A stretch of 64,000 nt of DNA from Candidatus Poribacteria bacterium (lineage in GTDB: Bacteria > Poribacteria > WGA-4E > WGA-3G), in the NCBI GenBank assembly GCA_958295945.1, contig OY282386.1, forward strand, positions 2,555,864 through 2,619,863, written 5' to 3'. The notes below the pieces were generated by a model that saw only the letters and a list, made by a program, of their open reading frames with translations, had not been told where the DNA came from and ran no database searches. How positions within the stretch are numbered: position 1 is the first letter of the stretch; each line of letters starts with the position of its first letter. Shown piece after piece: positions 26,466 through 34,810 of the stretch. The position numbers were made by a program, and so were the translations under genes.

Positions 26466-26533
26466 AGGGATAATTGCAAGATGTACTTGCAAGTTACGAC
26501 ATAAACTTATCCATAGTAGCAAGGAGGCTTGTT

Positions 26534-26989
26534 ATGTTTGGAAGGAAAAAGAAATCAGCTCTGATCCCGACAATTAGTTCTGGGGTCGCTGGTCCCTTAG
26601 GTGTATTACATCTCCCAAGATTTTGGTCTAAAGTATTGATGGATGCGAAAGGTGTTCTTCACGAAGACTATCCTGCCTGTGGCGCGGGTTATGATCAGAT
26701 GGTGTTAGATGGTCTTGGACTTGATAAGGGGACAACCCTTGCATATATCCGAGATAACTCACCGACGTATCCTCAATTTGAGGCGTGGGTATTAGAACAG
26801 AAAGGTGGTAGCCTTGATGCTGATGCAGTTGCTGAGTTGAATGCTTCAATAGAGGGGTACCATCACGATGACGATACCCGTGAAGGTATTCTTGGTGCGA
26901 GCGGTATTGAAGATGATGGCTCTATTTTAGATGCTGTCAACCTTAACAACCTTGATGATTGGTATGAATTTCATGCAAGTTTAGATTAA
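26534..26989 (+). CDS. DUF5069-like protein
   Basis: A 151-residue protein starting MFGRKKKS with an ideal AAGGAGG site 6 bases upstream, which is why I reject an earlier in-frame start at 26474. The region LGVLHLPRFWSKVLMDAKGV with CGAGYDQMVLDGLGLDKGTT resembles the DUF5069 family, whose members share this LPRF/helix pattern in many environmental bacteria; the function is unknown. The C-terminal part is acidic (YHHDDDTREG, EDDGSILDAVNLNNLDD). It stands alone, directly after the mobile element and before a strong terminator. Probably cytoplasmic. Confidence 0.7.
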   Translation: MFGRKKKSALIPTISSGVAGPLGVLHLPRFWSKVLMDAKGVLHEDYPACGAGYDQMVLDGLGLDKGTTLAYIRDNSPTYPQFEAWVLEQKGGSLDADAVAELNASIEGYHHDDDTREGILGASGIEDDGSILDAVNLNNLDDWYEFHASLD

Positions 26990-26996
26990 TTGTGTT

Positions 26997-27047
26997 GACA
27001 TCTCCATGTAGTAATGAAGAAATTCAACTGCATGGAGATGTCTTTTT
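26997..27047. terminator. Bidirectional rho-independent terminator
   Basis: GACATCTCCATG (26997-27008) pairs perfectly with CATGGAGATGTC (27031-27042), followed by TTTTT; the other strand ends in AAAAAGACATC, so it serves both convergent genes. Confidence 0.85.
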
Positions 27048-27056
27048 GTACACAAC

Positions 27057-28115
27057 CTACTTGTCCGATACTGTCGTGAGTTCAACAGCACTACCAGTTT
27101 CAGATGATTTGAGTCCTGCCAGTAGAATTTCAGTCACATGCCGCGCTGTATAAACATTGGAGAGAGGCGGTTGTGTGCCTGCTCGGATATGTTCCGCGAA
27201 ATGTGCGTGCATCCCACTGGGTGCGACATCACCACAATCAATGGCTTTCGTATCAACGGGAGCATGTTCGCGCGTATATGAGGTAGGTGTGTATTGTGTA
27301 AGACCAGCACCATCTTTTCCCGGCATTGTGAACTTGCCTGCTGTGCCGTGGATACTTGATTCACCAGTACGTGCAGGATCACACCAAGATGTTTCTGCGG
27401 TGACAATTCCACCTGATTCCATTTCAAGCACGAGTGTTGCGACATCTTCTAATTCTGTCGGTTTGTCAAAAGTTGAAACGAAGCCGGTAACACGTTTGAA
27501 AGTGCCAAGCATGGCAACAAGACCTGATACAGCGTAAACTCCCATATCAAAAAGTGCCCCGACGCTTGCTTGTTTTGCATCAAAAAACCACAAATCGTCT
27601 CCGCTTTCACCAAAAATGTCCATGATTTCGGCATAATATATCTCCGGTCCACCGTGGCTACTTCGCATTCTCGCGCCAGAGACGCGTCCGATGGCATTTT
27701 CTGCGATGAGTTGACGGACTTTATAGATACCTGCACTAAAATGTGGAAGACACATGACAGTTTTGCCACTCGCTTCAGCAGCATCCACAAATTGATTTGC
27801 TTCATCCATCTCACCACATAGCGGTTTTTGCATTAGGACATGCTTCCCTGCTTCCAATGCTTTCACACCCCATGAGACATGTAATGGATGCGGTGTGCCG
27901 ACAAGGATTGCCTCAAGTGAGTCGTCTGCGATAATTGCGTCGTAATCCTGTGTCCAACGTGGTATATCAAATTCTTGACACTGATGTTTGAGACGGTGTT
28001 CGCGCCTTCCACCAATAACAGCGATGTCAAAATCGTCTCCATTCTTTATATCGGGTAGATGCATACGGCAGACGATACCGCCAGCACCGATAACACCAAG
28101 TTTAAATTTATTCAT
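27057..28115 (-). CDS. Gfo/Idh/MocA family oxidoreductase
   Basis: A 352-residue NAD(P)-dependent oxidoreductase. The Rossmann start KLGVIGAGGIVCRMHLP holds the glycine-rich nucleotide site, and GKHVLMQKPLCGEMDEA near residue 95 contains the conserved EKP-type lysine (here QKPL). The C-terminal half is the alpha/beta substrate domain (ALFDMGVYAVSGLVAMLG). Members oxidise or reduce sugars and cyclitols; the substrate here is unknown. Normally the motif reads EKP; Gln replaces Glu, a mild change seen in some members. The start is at 28115, after a poor ribosome site. No operon partner is visible. Confidence 0.9.
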   Translation of the reverse strand: MNKFKLGVIGAGGIVCRMHLPDIKNGDDFDIAVIGGRREHRLKHQCQEFDIPRWTQDYDAIIADDSLEAILVGTPHPLHVSWGVKALEAGKHVLMQKPLCGEMDEANQFVDAAEASGKTVMCLPHFSAGIYKVRQLIAENAIGRVSGARMRSSHGGPEIYYAEIMDIFGESGDDLWFFDAKQASVGALFDMGVYAVSGLVAMLGTFKRVTGFVSTFDKPTELEDVATLVLEMESGGIVTAETSWCDPARTGESSIHGTAGKFTMPGKDGAGLTQYTPTSYTREHAPVDTKAIDCGDVAPSGMHAHFAEHIRAGTQPPLSNVYTARHVTEILLAGLKSSETGSAVELTTVSDK

Positions 28116-28190
28116 ATTTCTAATAAATCCTTTAAAATGAAACAGTTACAAGTTATAGTGAATTTTAATACATTTAACGTGAGTATTATA

Positions 28191-28327
28191 ATCAGGACTT
28201 ACGCATTCCCCCTTGATAAGGGGGGTAGGGGGGTTAAATAGTGCAATATTTCAGTGTTTTTGGTCTTTTTAACCCCCTAAATCCCCCTTATCAAGGGGAC
28301 TTTAAGAGAAACTGCGTAAGTCCTGAT
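28191..28327. mobile_element. 137-bp palindromic MITE-like element
   Basis: ATCAGGACTTACGCA at the left and TGCGTAAGTCCTGAT at the right are perfect 15-bp inverted repeats. Inside, CCCCCTTGATAAGGGGGG and CCCCCTTATCAAGGGG with GGGGGGTTAAA / TTTAACCCCC form further symmetric stems, so the whole unit can fold into one long hairpin. ATTATA lies next to both ends, shifted by one base on the right, perhaps a target duplication. No coding capacity. Confidence 0.7.
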
Positions 28328-28385
28328 AATTATACCATAATCCAACCTAACAGTGATTATTGAATTAACTTATCAAACTCACGTT

Positions 28386-29270
28386 TTATCTTGATGTCAT
28401 GCGTCTCATCAGAAAACGAATGTCAAAATAAAGAAGTGTCACACTGATTGCGAAAATCGGTGTGGTGAAAGCATTTGCCCCGATATCAAGAAATCTCATA
28501 ATTGCGGAAGCAACTGAATCTATACGGCTTAGGTCAAATGGTGCCTGAAGCACATAAATGATTGTAGAACCCGCGCTGACTTTATGCATCAGTCCTAAGA
28601 AAGCAAATAGCAACCCAAACGAGACAGTGAGAATATATTCAATTGTGACGATGAACACCAGAATACCAATGACTCTCCAAAATATCTTCCACCACGTTCC
28701 TCGAACTAAATCGCGGCTGCGACGTAATGCATCAGAAGACATCTTTCCCTCAACAATGACAACAGGACCGTAGAATATTAGAGAGATTAAATAATAAATG
28801 CCGATAGGGATACCAATGAATAAGACGATAACAGCAAGGATTTCAGAATAATCTTCTTCTGGCAAAAGAGATAATAGTATAAACGGAATTGAATAAATGA
28901 TCGTACTGCCAAAATAAGATGAAAAACGGTTTTGGAAACATCGTATTGCATTTTGAAGTGTAGTGGTTTTTCCAAAATAGATTTCACTCGCTACGACAAT
29001 ACATAACCCGTACACTAATATAGAAATCAGGTTTTCGATGTTCTCATCTAAGATGTTTAAACCTTTGTTTTCAGCAAGAAATAGGAATATTCCTTCTCGC
29101 AATGCATCTAAGACAAAATAGATAGCAGCTATCGCTCCAAAAACCCGAAAATGTCGCCAATACACACTAAGTGCCGCATCCAGAATATCTGTCAACCTTT
29201 TAAGTTGAAGATGGTAAACGGTATTAGTTTCAGTGTTGCTTAGCTGCGAGAAGTCTTGTTGTTCCAACAT
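28386..29270 (-). CDS. Polytopic membrane protein (GPDPase membrane-domain-like)
   Basis: A 294-residue protein with about six hydrophobic segments (for example FGAIAAIYFVLDAL, LISILVYGLCIVVAS, ILAVIVLFIGIPIGIYYLI, IFWRVIGILVFIVTIEYIL). The motif SSDALRRSRDLVRGTWWKIF, and the C-terminal PIFAISVTLLYFDIRFLMRR, are typical of membrane domains of the glycerophosphodiester-phosphodiesterase-associated type; no catalytic domain is attached. I take ATG 29270, since the longer frame uses a TTG. The start lies within the last codons of a small exported protein gene (stop at 29230), so translation may be coupled. Function unknown. Confidence 0.72.
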   Translation of the reverse strand: MLEQQDFSQLSNTETNTVYHLQLKRLTDILDAALSVYWRHFRVFGAIAAIYFVLDALREGIFLFLAENKGLNILDENIENLISILVYGLCIVVASEIYFGKTTTLQNAIRCFQNRFSSYFGSTIIYSIPFILLSLLPEEDYSEILAVIVLFIGIPIGIYYLISLIFYGPVVIVEGKMSSDALRRSRDLVRGTWWKIFWRVIGILVFIVTIEYILTVSFGLLFAFLGLMHKVSAGSTIIYVLQAPFDLSRIDSVASAIMRFLDIGANAFTTPIFAISVTLLYFDIRFLMRRMTSR

Positions 29271-29478
29271 TTTCCATCCGATTGTAGTTGTATTTACCAA
29301 TCTTATTTGTAATCAACACCAGATAGTAAGTGGTATTTGGCATGATGATGAACTCGTCATTTGGAAGGAAATAGGCAATTTTAACAATATATTCATCGGA
29401 GGCTTCTTCCTGAGCAAAACTGGGAAACAGGAAGGTTGTAAACATAAAAATGGTAATAAATAAATGGAAATATATCAT
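29230..29478 (-). CDS. Small exported protein, possibly truncated
   Basis: 82 residues with a clear signal peptide (IFMFTTFLFPSFA, cleavage near 22). The mature part begins EEASDEYIVKIAYFLPNDEF; the short motif IxYFLPND suggests the N-terminus of a larger exported protein family in related genomes (from memory, not verified), so this may be a remnant. Its end overlaps the start of the membrane protein gene in another frame. No cysteines or known motif. Moderate support comes from the signal peptide and the tight downstream overlap. Confidence 0.45.
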   Translation of the reverse strand: MIYFHLFITIFMFTTFLFPSFAQEEASDEYIVKIAYFLPNDEFIIMPNTTYYLVLITNKIGKYNYNRMENVGTTRLLAAKQH

Positions 29479-29527
29479 AGATATGTCTCATTTATAGTGA
29501 AATTTACAATTAATAGGACGTCTCAGA

Positions 29528-29546
29528 GGGCGAGGAAACCTCGCCC
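29528..29546. repeat. Short GC-rich palindrome
   Basis: GGGCGAGG-AAA-CCTCGCCC followed by CCTAC, an 8-bp perfect stem in the gap upstream of the small exported protein. Confidence 0.6.
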
Positions 29547-29692
29547 CTACGGGACTTGTGGTACTTGCAAGTGCATTGAAATGTCTTCTTAATTCTAAAC
29601 TTTACTATAGTTTGTGTGTTTTTATGTTGTTGAAAAGAAGATCAGATTTATTAAATTCCTTATATTTGGCAGGTTCTTTATTGATTTTAGGA

Positions 29693-29718
29693 AAGGTTCG
29701 GTTAGGTAACCGAACCTT
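29693..29718. terminator. Palindrome, probable terminator of the DUF1080 gene
   Basis: AAGGTTCGGTT-AGGT-AACCGAACCTT, an 11-bp perfect stem 11 bases after the stop of the minus-strand gene at 29729, followed on that strand by TTTCC. It also belongs to the GGTTAGG palindromic repeat class at 25508. Confidence 0.55.
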
Positions 29719-29728
29719 AAGCTTCAAA

Positions 29729-30394
29729 TTAGTTGTCAATAGGTGTCAAAACGACATTGCGGTATGCTACTGGACCGTGATCTCCTTGCAGCAGTAAAGG
29801 ACCGGTTGATGCTTCCTCTGCTAACATCGCGCCGCGTGTTCCTCCAACTACTTCCACGTCTTCATGAACTACCTGTCCATTCCATACGACTTTGACAAAC
29901 GTAGCATTAGAGACTTTATTGCTGTTAGCATCAAACTTCGGTGCACGGAATGTAATATCGTAAGTTTGCCATTCACCGGGTGGTTTGCTTGCGTTGACAC
30001 GGGGTGGCACACCGTCAATGGGTTTGTTGTCAATCCAACGACAATAGACACCTCCGCATGTGCCGTAGTTGAGTTCTGTCGCACCCCAGCTATCCAATAT
30101 TTGAATTTCATACCTACCCATTACATAAACGCCAGAGTTTGAACCTTGTGGCACCATAAATTCTACGTGTAGTTCACAGTCACCGTGTTCATATTCTGTG
30201 TAGAGATCAGCGGTTCGTCCTGTGGGACCGTTGTAAAAGATGCCTTCGCCGGGAGTTGCTGACAACAACTTATTATCGTCTGGATTGAGCTCGACATCAC
30301 CGATAGCAGACCATGCATGTTCTGTAGCACCACCTCTGGCGTGCCAATCATCCAAGGTCTTACCATTAAATAGGGATATCTGTGTATTTTCCAT
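29729..30394 (-). CDS. DUF1080 (3-keto-disaccharide hydrolase-like) protein
   Basis: A 221-residue beta-sandwich protein of the DUF1080/3-keto-disaccharide hydrolase type: ISLFNGKTLDDWHARGG at the start, ELHVEFMVPQGSNSGVYVMGRYEIQI-like core, the motif DSWGATELNYGTCGGVY and GPLLLQGDHGPVAYRNVVL at the end. Family members hydrolyse 3-keto-glycosides or bind polysaccharides. No signal peptide is visible, so this one appears cytoplasmic, unlike many relatives. TGGAGGAATTTTATC supplies the ribosome site. The TonB receptor gene, upstream relative to transcription on the same strand side, ends 49 bases away at the other side; co-regulation is possible but not shown. Confidence 0.87.
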   Translation of the reverse strand: MENTQISLFNGKTLDDWHARGGATEHAWSAIGDVELNPDDNKLLSATPGEGIFYNGPTGRTADLYTEYEHGDCELHVEFMVPQGSNSGVYVMGRYEIQILDSWGATELNYGTCGGVYCRWIDNKPIDGVPPRVNASKPPGEWQTYDITFRAPKFDANSNKVSNATFVKVVWNGQVVHEDVEVVGGTRGAMLAEEASTGPLLLQGDHGPVAYRNVVLTPIDN

Positions 30395-30443
30395 GATAAA
30401 ATTCCTCCATTGTTAGTTTAGTGTCCTAAAAAAGATTGCTAAA

Positions 30444-32900
30444 TCAGAAATCAAGTGTTAATCCAAGGTAAACGATTAATGGCAGTTGTGGTAATTCACC
30501 TATCCCCTCCTCTACAATGTCAAAGGCATCAGAGGTATCGTTACCTGTACCTGGAATATCCTGTGGTTCTTTAATAAAAAGTTTTATCTTATTTTTTCGG
30601 TTATATACATTCAAAATATCAAGGAATCCACCAATCTGTGTTCCCCATAACTTCCATTTGCGACTCACCCGCAGGTCCAACTTATGGTACGGTTCGAGTT
30701 GAACAGTCATGTTCTCTTCAGCGGCGGCGAGCAGTGGATTCAACCCACGGGTTATCGGGTCTTGAACTAAAGTAATTGAATTGACTGGTGCTTCTGACGT
30801 TCCGTTTAGATACTGCCACTTTGCACCTATCTCAAAATTCGGTGTAAAACTATAGTTAGCAACGATGCTAACAATGTGTGTCCTATCAAAGAGATGTGGT
30901 TTATAACTTGCGTCGGGGTTCTCGCGACGCTCAGCATGTGTCCAGCTATATGAAATCCAACCGAAGAACTTGTCTAAAACACGATGACGCAGGAAAACCT
31001 CTGCCCCGCCAATATATCCCGCACCTTGATTCAAATAATTCCCTACACTATTCTTTGTCACCAACTTATCGGAATTTTTGTAATAAGTGGCGAGTTTGAC
31101 TTCTGTTTGCGGTGAGATTTTATGGCCAATTTCTAAAATATAGTGCTGTGAAAGGCTGGATTTCAATGCAGGATTCCCATTCTCTGATAGGACTTGGTAC
31201 GGTTTCGGGCTCTGTTCATAATGTCCATATCCGAATCGAAGGTTAGAACCGATCGGCAGTTCAAAATTAACGCTGCCCCTGGGTTGAATTGAGACTTCCT
31301 CTGTCATATCCAGATAGTCAAACCTGGTGCCAAGTGCGACAGACATGAAGGAAAAGAGGTTATATCGTCCTTGAAGGTATCCCTCAGCACGAAAAAAATC
31401 GTGTCCAAATTCATCGCGTGCCTCCTTTATACCTGTGATTATAAATTTTTCTCGTTTTCTCTCCCTGTCGTAATCAGCAATGATTTCTCCATCCTCTGTA
31501 GTTTGCGTAATTTGAACCTTGGTATTTATTCTACCCATCGATTCGAGCTGTGGTGTTTTGCTTTCTTCAAAACTAATGGCAGGACTAAAAGAAAAAAGGA
31601 GACCAGGTTCTATTTGGAATCTCGGATTTAAACGGAAAGTCACATCCTCTCGAAGTGTCCATACCGGCACCTTAACTCGGACTGTGTACGTATCAAATCT
31701 TGTAATAAGAGTCAACGGGTCACCCCAAATATGTATATCATCAAACTCGTGCGTCGCGTCTATAGGATTGCGGAATTCGACATTGAGGAAATTGACAGAG
31801 CGGGTCAAAGAAAAATAGGAGGTAAGATTATCAGAGAAATTGGAGCGGAGATGGATGCCTTGCCCTTCAAACCCGTTTCTGAAGTACGTAGTCTGGCTCC
31901 ATACGTCAATTTCTGCAATTTCTGTTCCGGGGATCTCTCCAGGTGAAATTTTTGTTCCCTCTCCCACAGTGTTAAAATGGTCTGTTGCAGCGAAGGCATT
32001 CACCGTAAGGAAATGATTTTTACCGAAAGCTTGAACAAATTTGAACTGAGCATCTGAAAAATAAGGGAATTCATCGTCCACAAACGGTCCAACGATGAGG
32101 TCAAAATAACTCCGTCGTGCGGCGACATAAGCGTACCCTTTCTTGCCAATTTTGCCTTCAAGTATCCCTTCCGAATACAGAAAATTGAGGTTAAATTTCC
32201 CACTCCATCTTTTATCAAGTCGATTATGCGAGTGGATATCTAAGACATTTTGCGAATCTAACCCAAATTCGGCACCGTATCCACCTGCATAGATATCAAC
32301 ATCGTCAATAATTTCTGAGCTGATAGTTGAAAGCAGTCCGCCACCGTGGAAAGGATACCCTAAGGGTGTTCTGTCAAAATAGTAGAGATTGGAATCCGGT
32401 TCGCTCCCGCGGATATAGAGGATACCGAGTAGATCGTTTGGTATGCCAATGCCCGGCAGCGTGGTAAGTCCACGGAGAATGTCATTAGCGGCACCTGGGA
32501 TACGGATCAGTTCGCTGCCAAGGATCCGTTTTCGACTCACTGTTGGTGGTGGCCGATCCCCTTCTACAATGACCGTTTCGAGTTCAACGACCTCCTTAAG
32601 GAACATTTTTACCTTTGTGGTTTCATCTACTTGGACCTCAATTAATGTTTTTGTTGATGTTGCGTATTTTTGGTGGTTTACGGATACCGTCCAGGTTCCC
32701 GGTGCAATATCTGTGAACACAAATTTCCCACTTGCATCAGTTGTTTGGTGTTGATCAATTTCAATAATTCGTACCACCGCACCTGCTAAGGGCTCACTAG
32801 TACTTTCATGCAAAACTGTTCCTTCAATTGTTCCTGTTTGGGAAAGGGCAGATAACGGAAGTGCAAAAACCAACAGTCCAAAGAAAAGATGTTTGATCAT
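30444..32900 (-). CDS. TonB-dependent outer-membrane receptor with carboxypeptidase-regulatory-like N-domain
   Basis: An 818-residue protein: signal peptide (LLVFALPLSALS, cleavage near 20), a carboxypeptidase-D-like beta-sandwich (TIEGTVLHESTSEPLAGAVV, about 23-100), a plug domain (LRGLTTLPGIGIPNDLLGIL, YIRGSEPDSNLYYFDRTPL, about 110-235) and a 22-strand-type barrel ending LPLIVYLGLTLDF with a terminal Phe, the normal outer-membrane insertion signal. It imports a large substrate, unknown here, or displays it. No SusD-type partner is adjacent; a small lipoprotein lies upstream at 32960-33586 on the same strand. Confidence 0.9.
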   Translation of the reverse strand: MIKHLFFGLLVFALPLSALSQTGTIEGTVLHESTSEPLAGAVVRIIEIDQHQTTDASGKFVFTDIAPGTWTVSVNHQKYATSTKTLIEVQVDETTKVKMFLKEVVELETVIVEGDRPPPTVSRKRILGSELIRIPGAANDILRGLTTLPGIGIPNDLLGILYIRGSEPDSNLYYFDRTPLGYPFHGGGLLSTISSEIIDDVDIYAGGYGAEFGLDSQNVLDIHSHNRLDKRWSGKFNLNFLYSEGILEGKIGKKGYAYVAARRSYFDLIVGPFVDDEFPYFSDAQFKFVQAFGKNHFLTVNAFAATDHFNTVGEGTKISPGEIPGTEIAEIDVWSQTTYFRNGFEGQGIHLRSNFSDNLTSYFSLTRSVNFLNVEFRNPIDATHEFDDIHIWGDPLTLITRFDTYTVRVKVPVWTLREDVTFRLNPRFQIEPGLLFSFSPAISFEESKTPQLESMGRINTKVQITQTTEDGEIIADYDRERKREKFIITGIKEARDEFGHDFFRAEGYLQGRYNLFSFMSVALGTRFDYLDMTEEVSIQPRGSVNFELPIGSNLRFGYGHYEQSPKPYQVLSENGNPALKSSLSQHYILEIGHKISPQTEVKLATYYKNSDKLVTKNSVGNYLNQGAGYIGGAEVFLRHRVLDKFFGWISYSWTHAERRENPDASYKPHLFDRTHIVSIVANYSFTPNFEIGAKWQYLNGTSEAPVNSITLVQDPITRGLNPLLAAAEENMTVQLEPYHKLDLRVSRKWKLWGTQIGGFLDILNVYNRKNKIKLFIKEPQDIPGTGNDTSDAFDIVEEGIGELPQLPLIVYLGLTLDF

Positions 32901-32959
32901 TTGATAATTCCTTGCAAATTAGGATTAGTTTATTACTCACCGAGAAGTTACTGTCACTA

Positions 32960-33586
32960 CTATAAGTTACCGGAACTACCCAGGCCATCGTACCTACTGA
33001 AAGTGATTTGGACACCAATTATTTGACCAAGGCTGATGTAGCTCGGCAAATCTTTTAGATTATCTTCAAAATCCTCCTCTAACTCATCTACCTCCAATTC
33101 ATCCTCTGGCGGTGTATTTGCAGTTCCCAGGAAAAATGTTTTATCGAGATTTCCTTTGTCAAAATTCCCATCCCCGTTAAACTTGATAGTTAGATGGAAC
33201 GAGTCGGTGTCTTCGTCGCTTTCAGATTCAAGTGCAGTGCATTTGAGTTTGACAGAAAAGTATCGTTCATCAGGGTCTACTAACGGAAAGACTTCAGAAG
33301 AATCTACTAACGAAAATGTTTGGCTGAAATTTTCTGTAAAGGAGTAATTCTGTTCTTTATTGTGAACGATGGAGCTTTCCCCGCGAAAGTTATATTCTTC
33401 TCTGAAGTCACCGGAAACAGCAAGATCAAATGCTGCACCTGCGGGAGCTTCAACTGTCACAGTGGCACTATCAGGTAGATCGAGATTCGGGAAATGCATT
33501 TTACGGTCTTCGCCACAGCCAATAAGAAAAGGGAACGTAAATAGAAAGACGAAGGCGGTCCAACTGCAAAACTTATTTAATTTCAT
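32960..33586 (-). CDS. Lipoprotein of unknown function
   Basis: A 208-residue lipoprotein: signal FVFLFTFPFLIGCG with lipobox Cys near 25, a beta-rich mature part and an acidic segment (EDELEVDELEEDFEDNL). The start at 33586 has AAGGAAAG upstream; the longer frame from 33730 would precede it with an unlikely 48-residue extension. It lies just upstream of the TonB receptor (59 bases, same strand), so it is probably part of the same operon and may be its accessory lipoprotein; that role is inference. No motif recognised. Confidence 0.72.
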   Translation of the reverse strand: MKLNKFCSWTAFVFLFTFPFLIGCGEDRKMHFPNLDLPDSATVTVEAPAGAAFDLAVSGDFREEYNFRGESSIVHNKEQNYSFTENFSQTFSLVDSSEVFPLVDPDERYFSVKLKCTALESESDEDTDSFHLTIKFNGDGNFDKGNLDKTFFLGTANTPPEDELEVDELEEDFEDNLKDLPSYISLGQIIGVQITFSRYDGLGSSGNL

Positions 33587-33635
33587 TGGTCTTTCCTTTA
33601 TAGTAGATTTTGAAATTACTTGAACACTCTGCATC

Positions 33636-33657
33636 GGCGAGGTTAGGAAACCTCGCC
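33636..33657. repeat. Short GC-rich palindrome
   Basis: GGCGAGGTT-AGGA-AACCTCGCC followed by TACC; 9-bp perfect stem upstream of the lipoprotein gene. Confidence 0.6.
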
Positions 33658-33780
33658 TACCGTGGGGCGAAAGTGTCAACTTATACTTATAATTCACTAT
33701 AATGACTTGATATGCACATAAATTATCCAAACCCTAGTATGTTATTGTGGGATTTAAGGAATATTTCACACAACTTTTGA

Positions 33781-33809
33781 TTGACAAAATTTGAAAAATC
33801 ACATATCTT
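33781..33809 (+). promoter_or_regulatory. Sigma-70-type promoter of the cytochrome gene
   Basis: TTGACA at 33781-33786 and TATCTT at 33804-33809 with a 17-base spacer, about 58 bases before the start codon at 33868. Confidence 0.6.
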
Positions 33810-33867
33810 ATATGAAGATCAATAATATAGACCATTTAAGAAAATAATTCAAGGACATTGAGAGTTA

Positions 33868-34779
33868 ATGAAACAAACATTCTTATTTTTTGTACTATCC
33901 CTATTGATGGGTTCATTCGTTGTGTTAATACTTGCGACTGGACAAGCAGAGACTGAGGAAACACAACAGGATACAACAGAACACACAAAAACACCTTTTT
34001 CAGAAGGTTGCAACAAATGTCACGGGGATGAATCCGCCTATGCAGAATGGACACAAGCTGGACATTCACATGCTCTTGTCAATCTTCTTGAAGGACCGTA
34101 TGAGGTAAAGCCATCATGTCTGAGCTGCCACTCATCGGGTTATGAAACCTTCGCAGAATATTCTATACCTGGACACCCGTATAACGAAAAAACAGCAGTT
34201 AATGCTGTCGCTTGTTCATCCTGCCATTCACACAGCAGCCAAGAAGAACATTTATTAGTGATGCCAGCAAAGAAATTGTGTGTCACTTGTCATAAAATGG
34301 ACTGCGGTTGTGCTGGTGCTGGGATCGTTCATCAATCCCAAGCTGAGATGTTTTTGGGACGCGAAGGTGCTGGTGTTAGGCGTATGCCATCACCCCATGT
34401 GCGTGCCATGAAAAAACGTTGCGTCCACTGCCACATGGCAAAGATTGAAACGCCAACAGATGACGAGAACATAGAGGAAAAACATGGGGGTCATACCTTT
34501 AAGGCAGACTTCTCAACCTGCAGCAGTGCAGGATGTCATGATACTGCTGACAACGATATGACGAAGAAACTCCCTGTATATCAAGCAGAAATTGAAGCAA
34601 AAATGAAGGAGGTCAAAGCAATACTTGACAACGCTGAGGATAAAACTTCTCAAGCGTACATTGATGCCAAACTGAACTATGATATGGTAAAAGGAGACAG
34701 TGGATACGGACTGCACAACATTCCCTATGCCCGCGCTTTGTTGGAACACAGTCTATCACTTAAGTCAGAGATAAAGTAA
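33868..34779 (+). CDS. Multiheme cytochrome c (six heme motifs)
   Basis: A 303-residue exported protein with an uncleaved or cleaved N-terminal hydrophobic segment (LFFVLSLLMGSFVVLILATG). Heme motifs in order: CNKCH, CLSCH, CSSCH, CVTCH, CVHCH and CSSAGCH. The first five are CxxCH; the last has four residues between the cysteines (CX4CH), a known but rare variant. Several extra His (GHSHAL, GHPYN, SPHVRAM, HGGHTF) can be distal ligands. The C-terminal quarter is a helical coiled segment (EIEAKMKEVKAILDNAEDK). It probably carries electrons in the periplasm, as in cytochrome c552/554-like families. No reductase gene is adjacent. Confidence 0.9.
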   Translation: MKQTFLFFVLSLLMGSFVVLILATGQAETEETQQDTTEHTKTPFSEGCNKCHGDESAYAEWTQAGHSHALVNLLEGPYEVKPSCLSCHSSGYETFAEYSIPGHPYNEKTAVNAVACSSCHSHSSQEEHLLVMPAKKLCVTCHKMDCGCAGAGIVHQSQAEMFLGREGAGVRRMPSPHVRAMKKRCVHCHMAKIETPTDDENIEEKHGGHTFKADFSTCSSAGCHDTADNDMTKKLPVYQAEIEAKMKEVKAILDNAEDKTSQAYIDAKLNYDMVKGDSGYGLHNIPYARALLEHSLSLKSEIK

Positions 34780-34810
34780 GCGAAGCGTTTCCATTGCCGA
34801 TGTGCTAACT

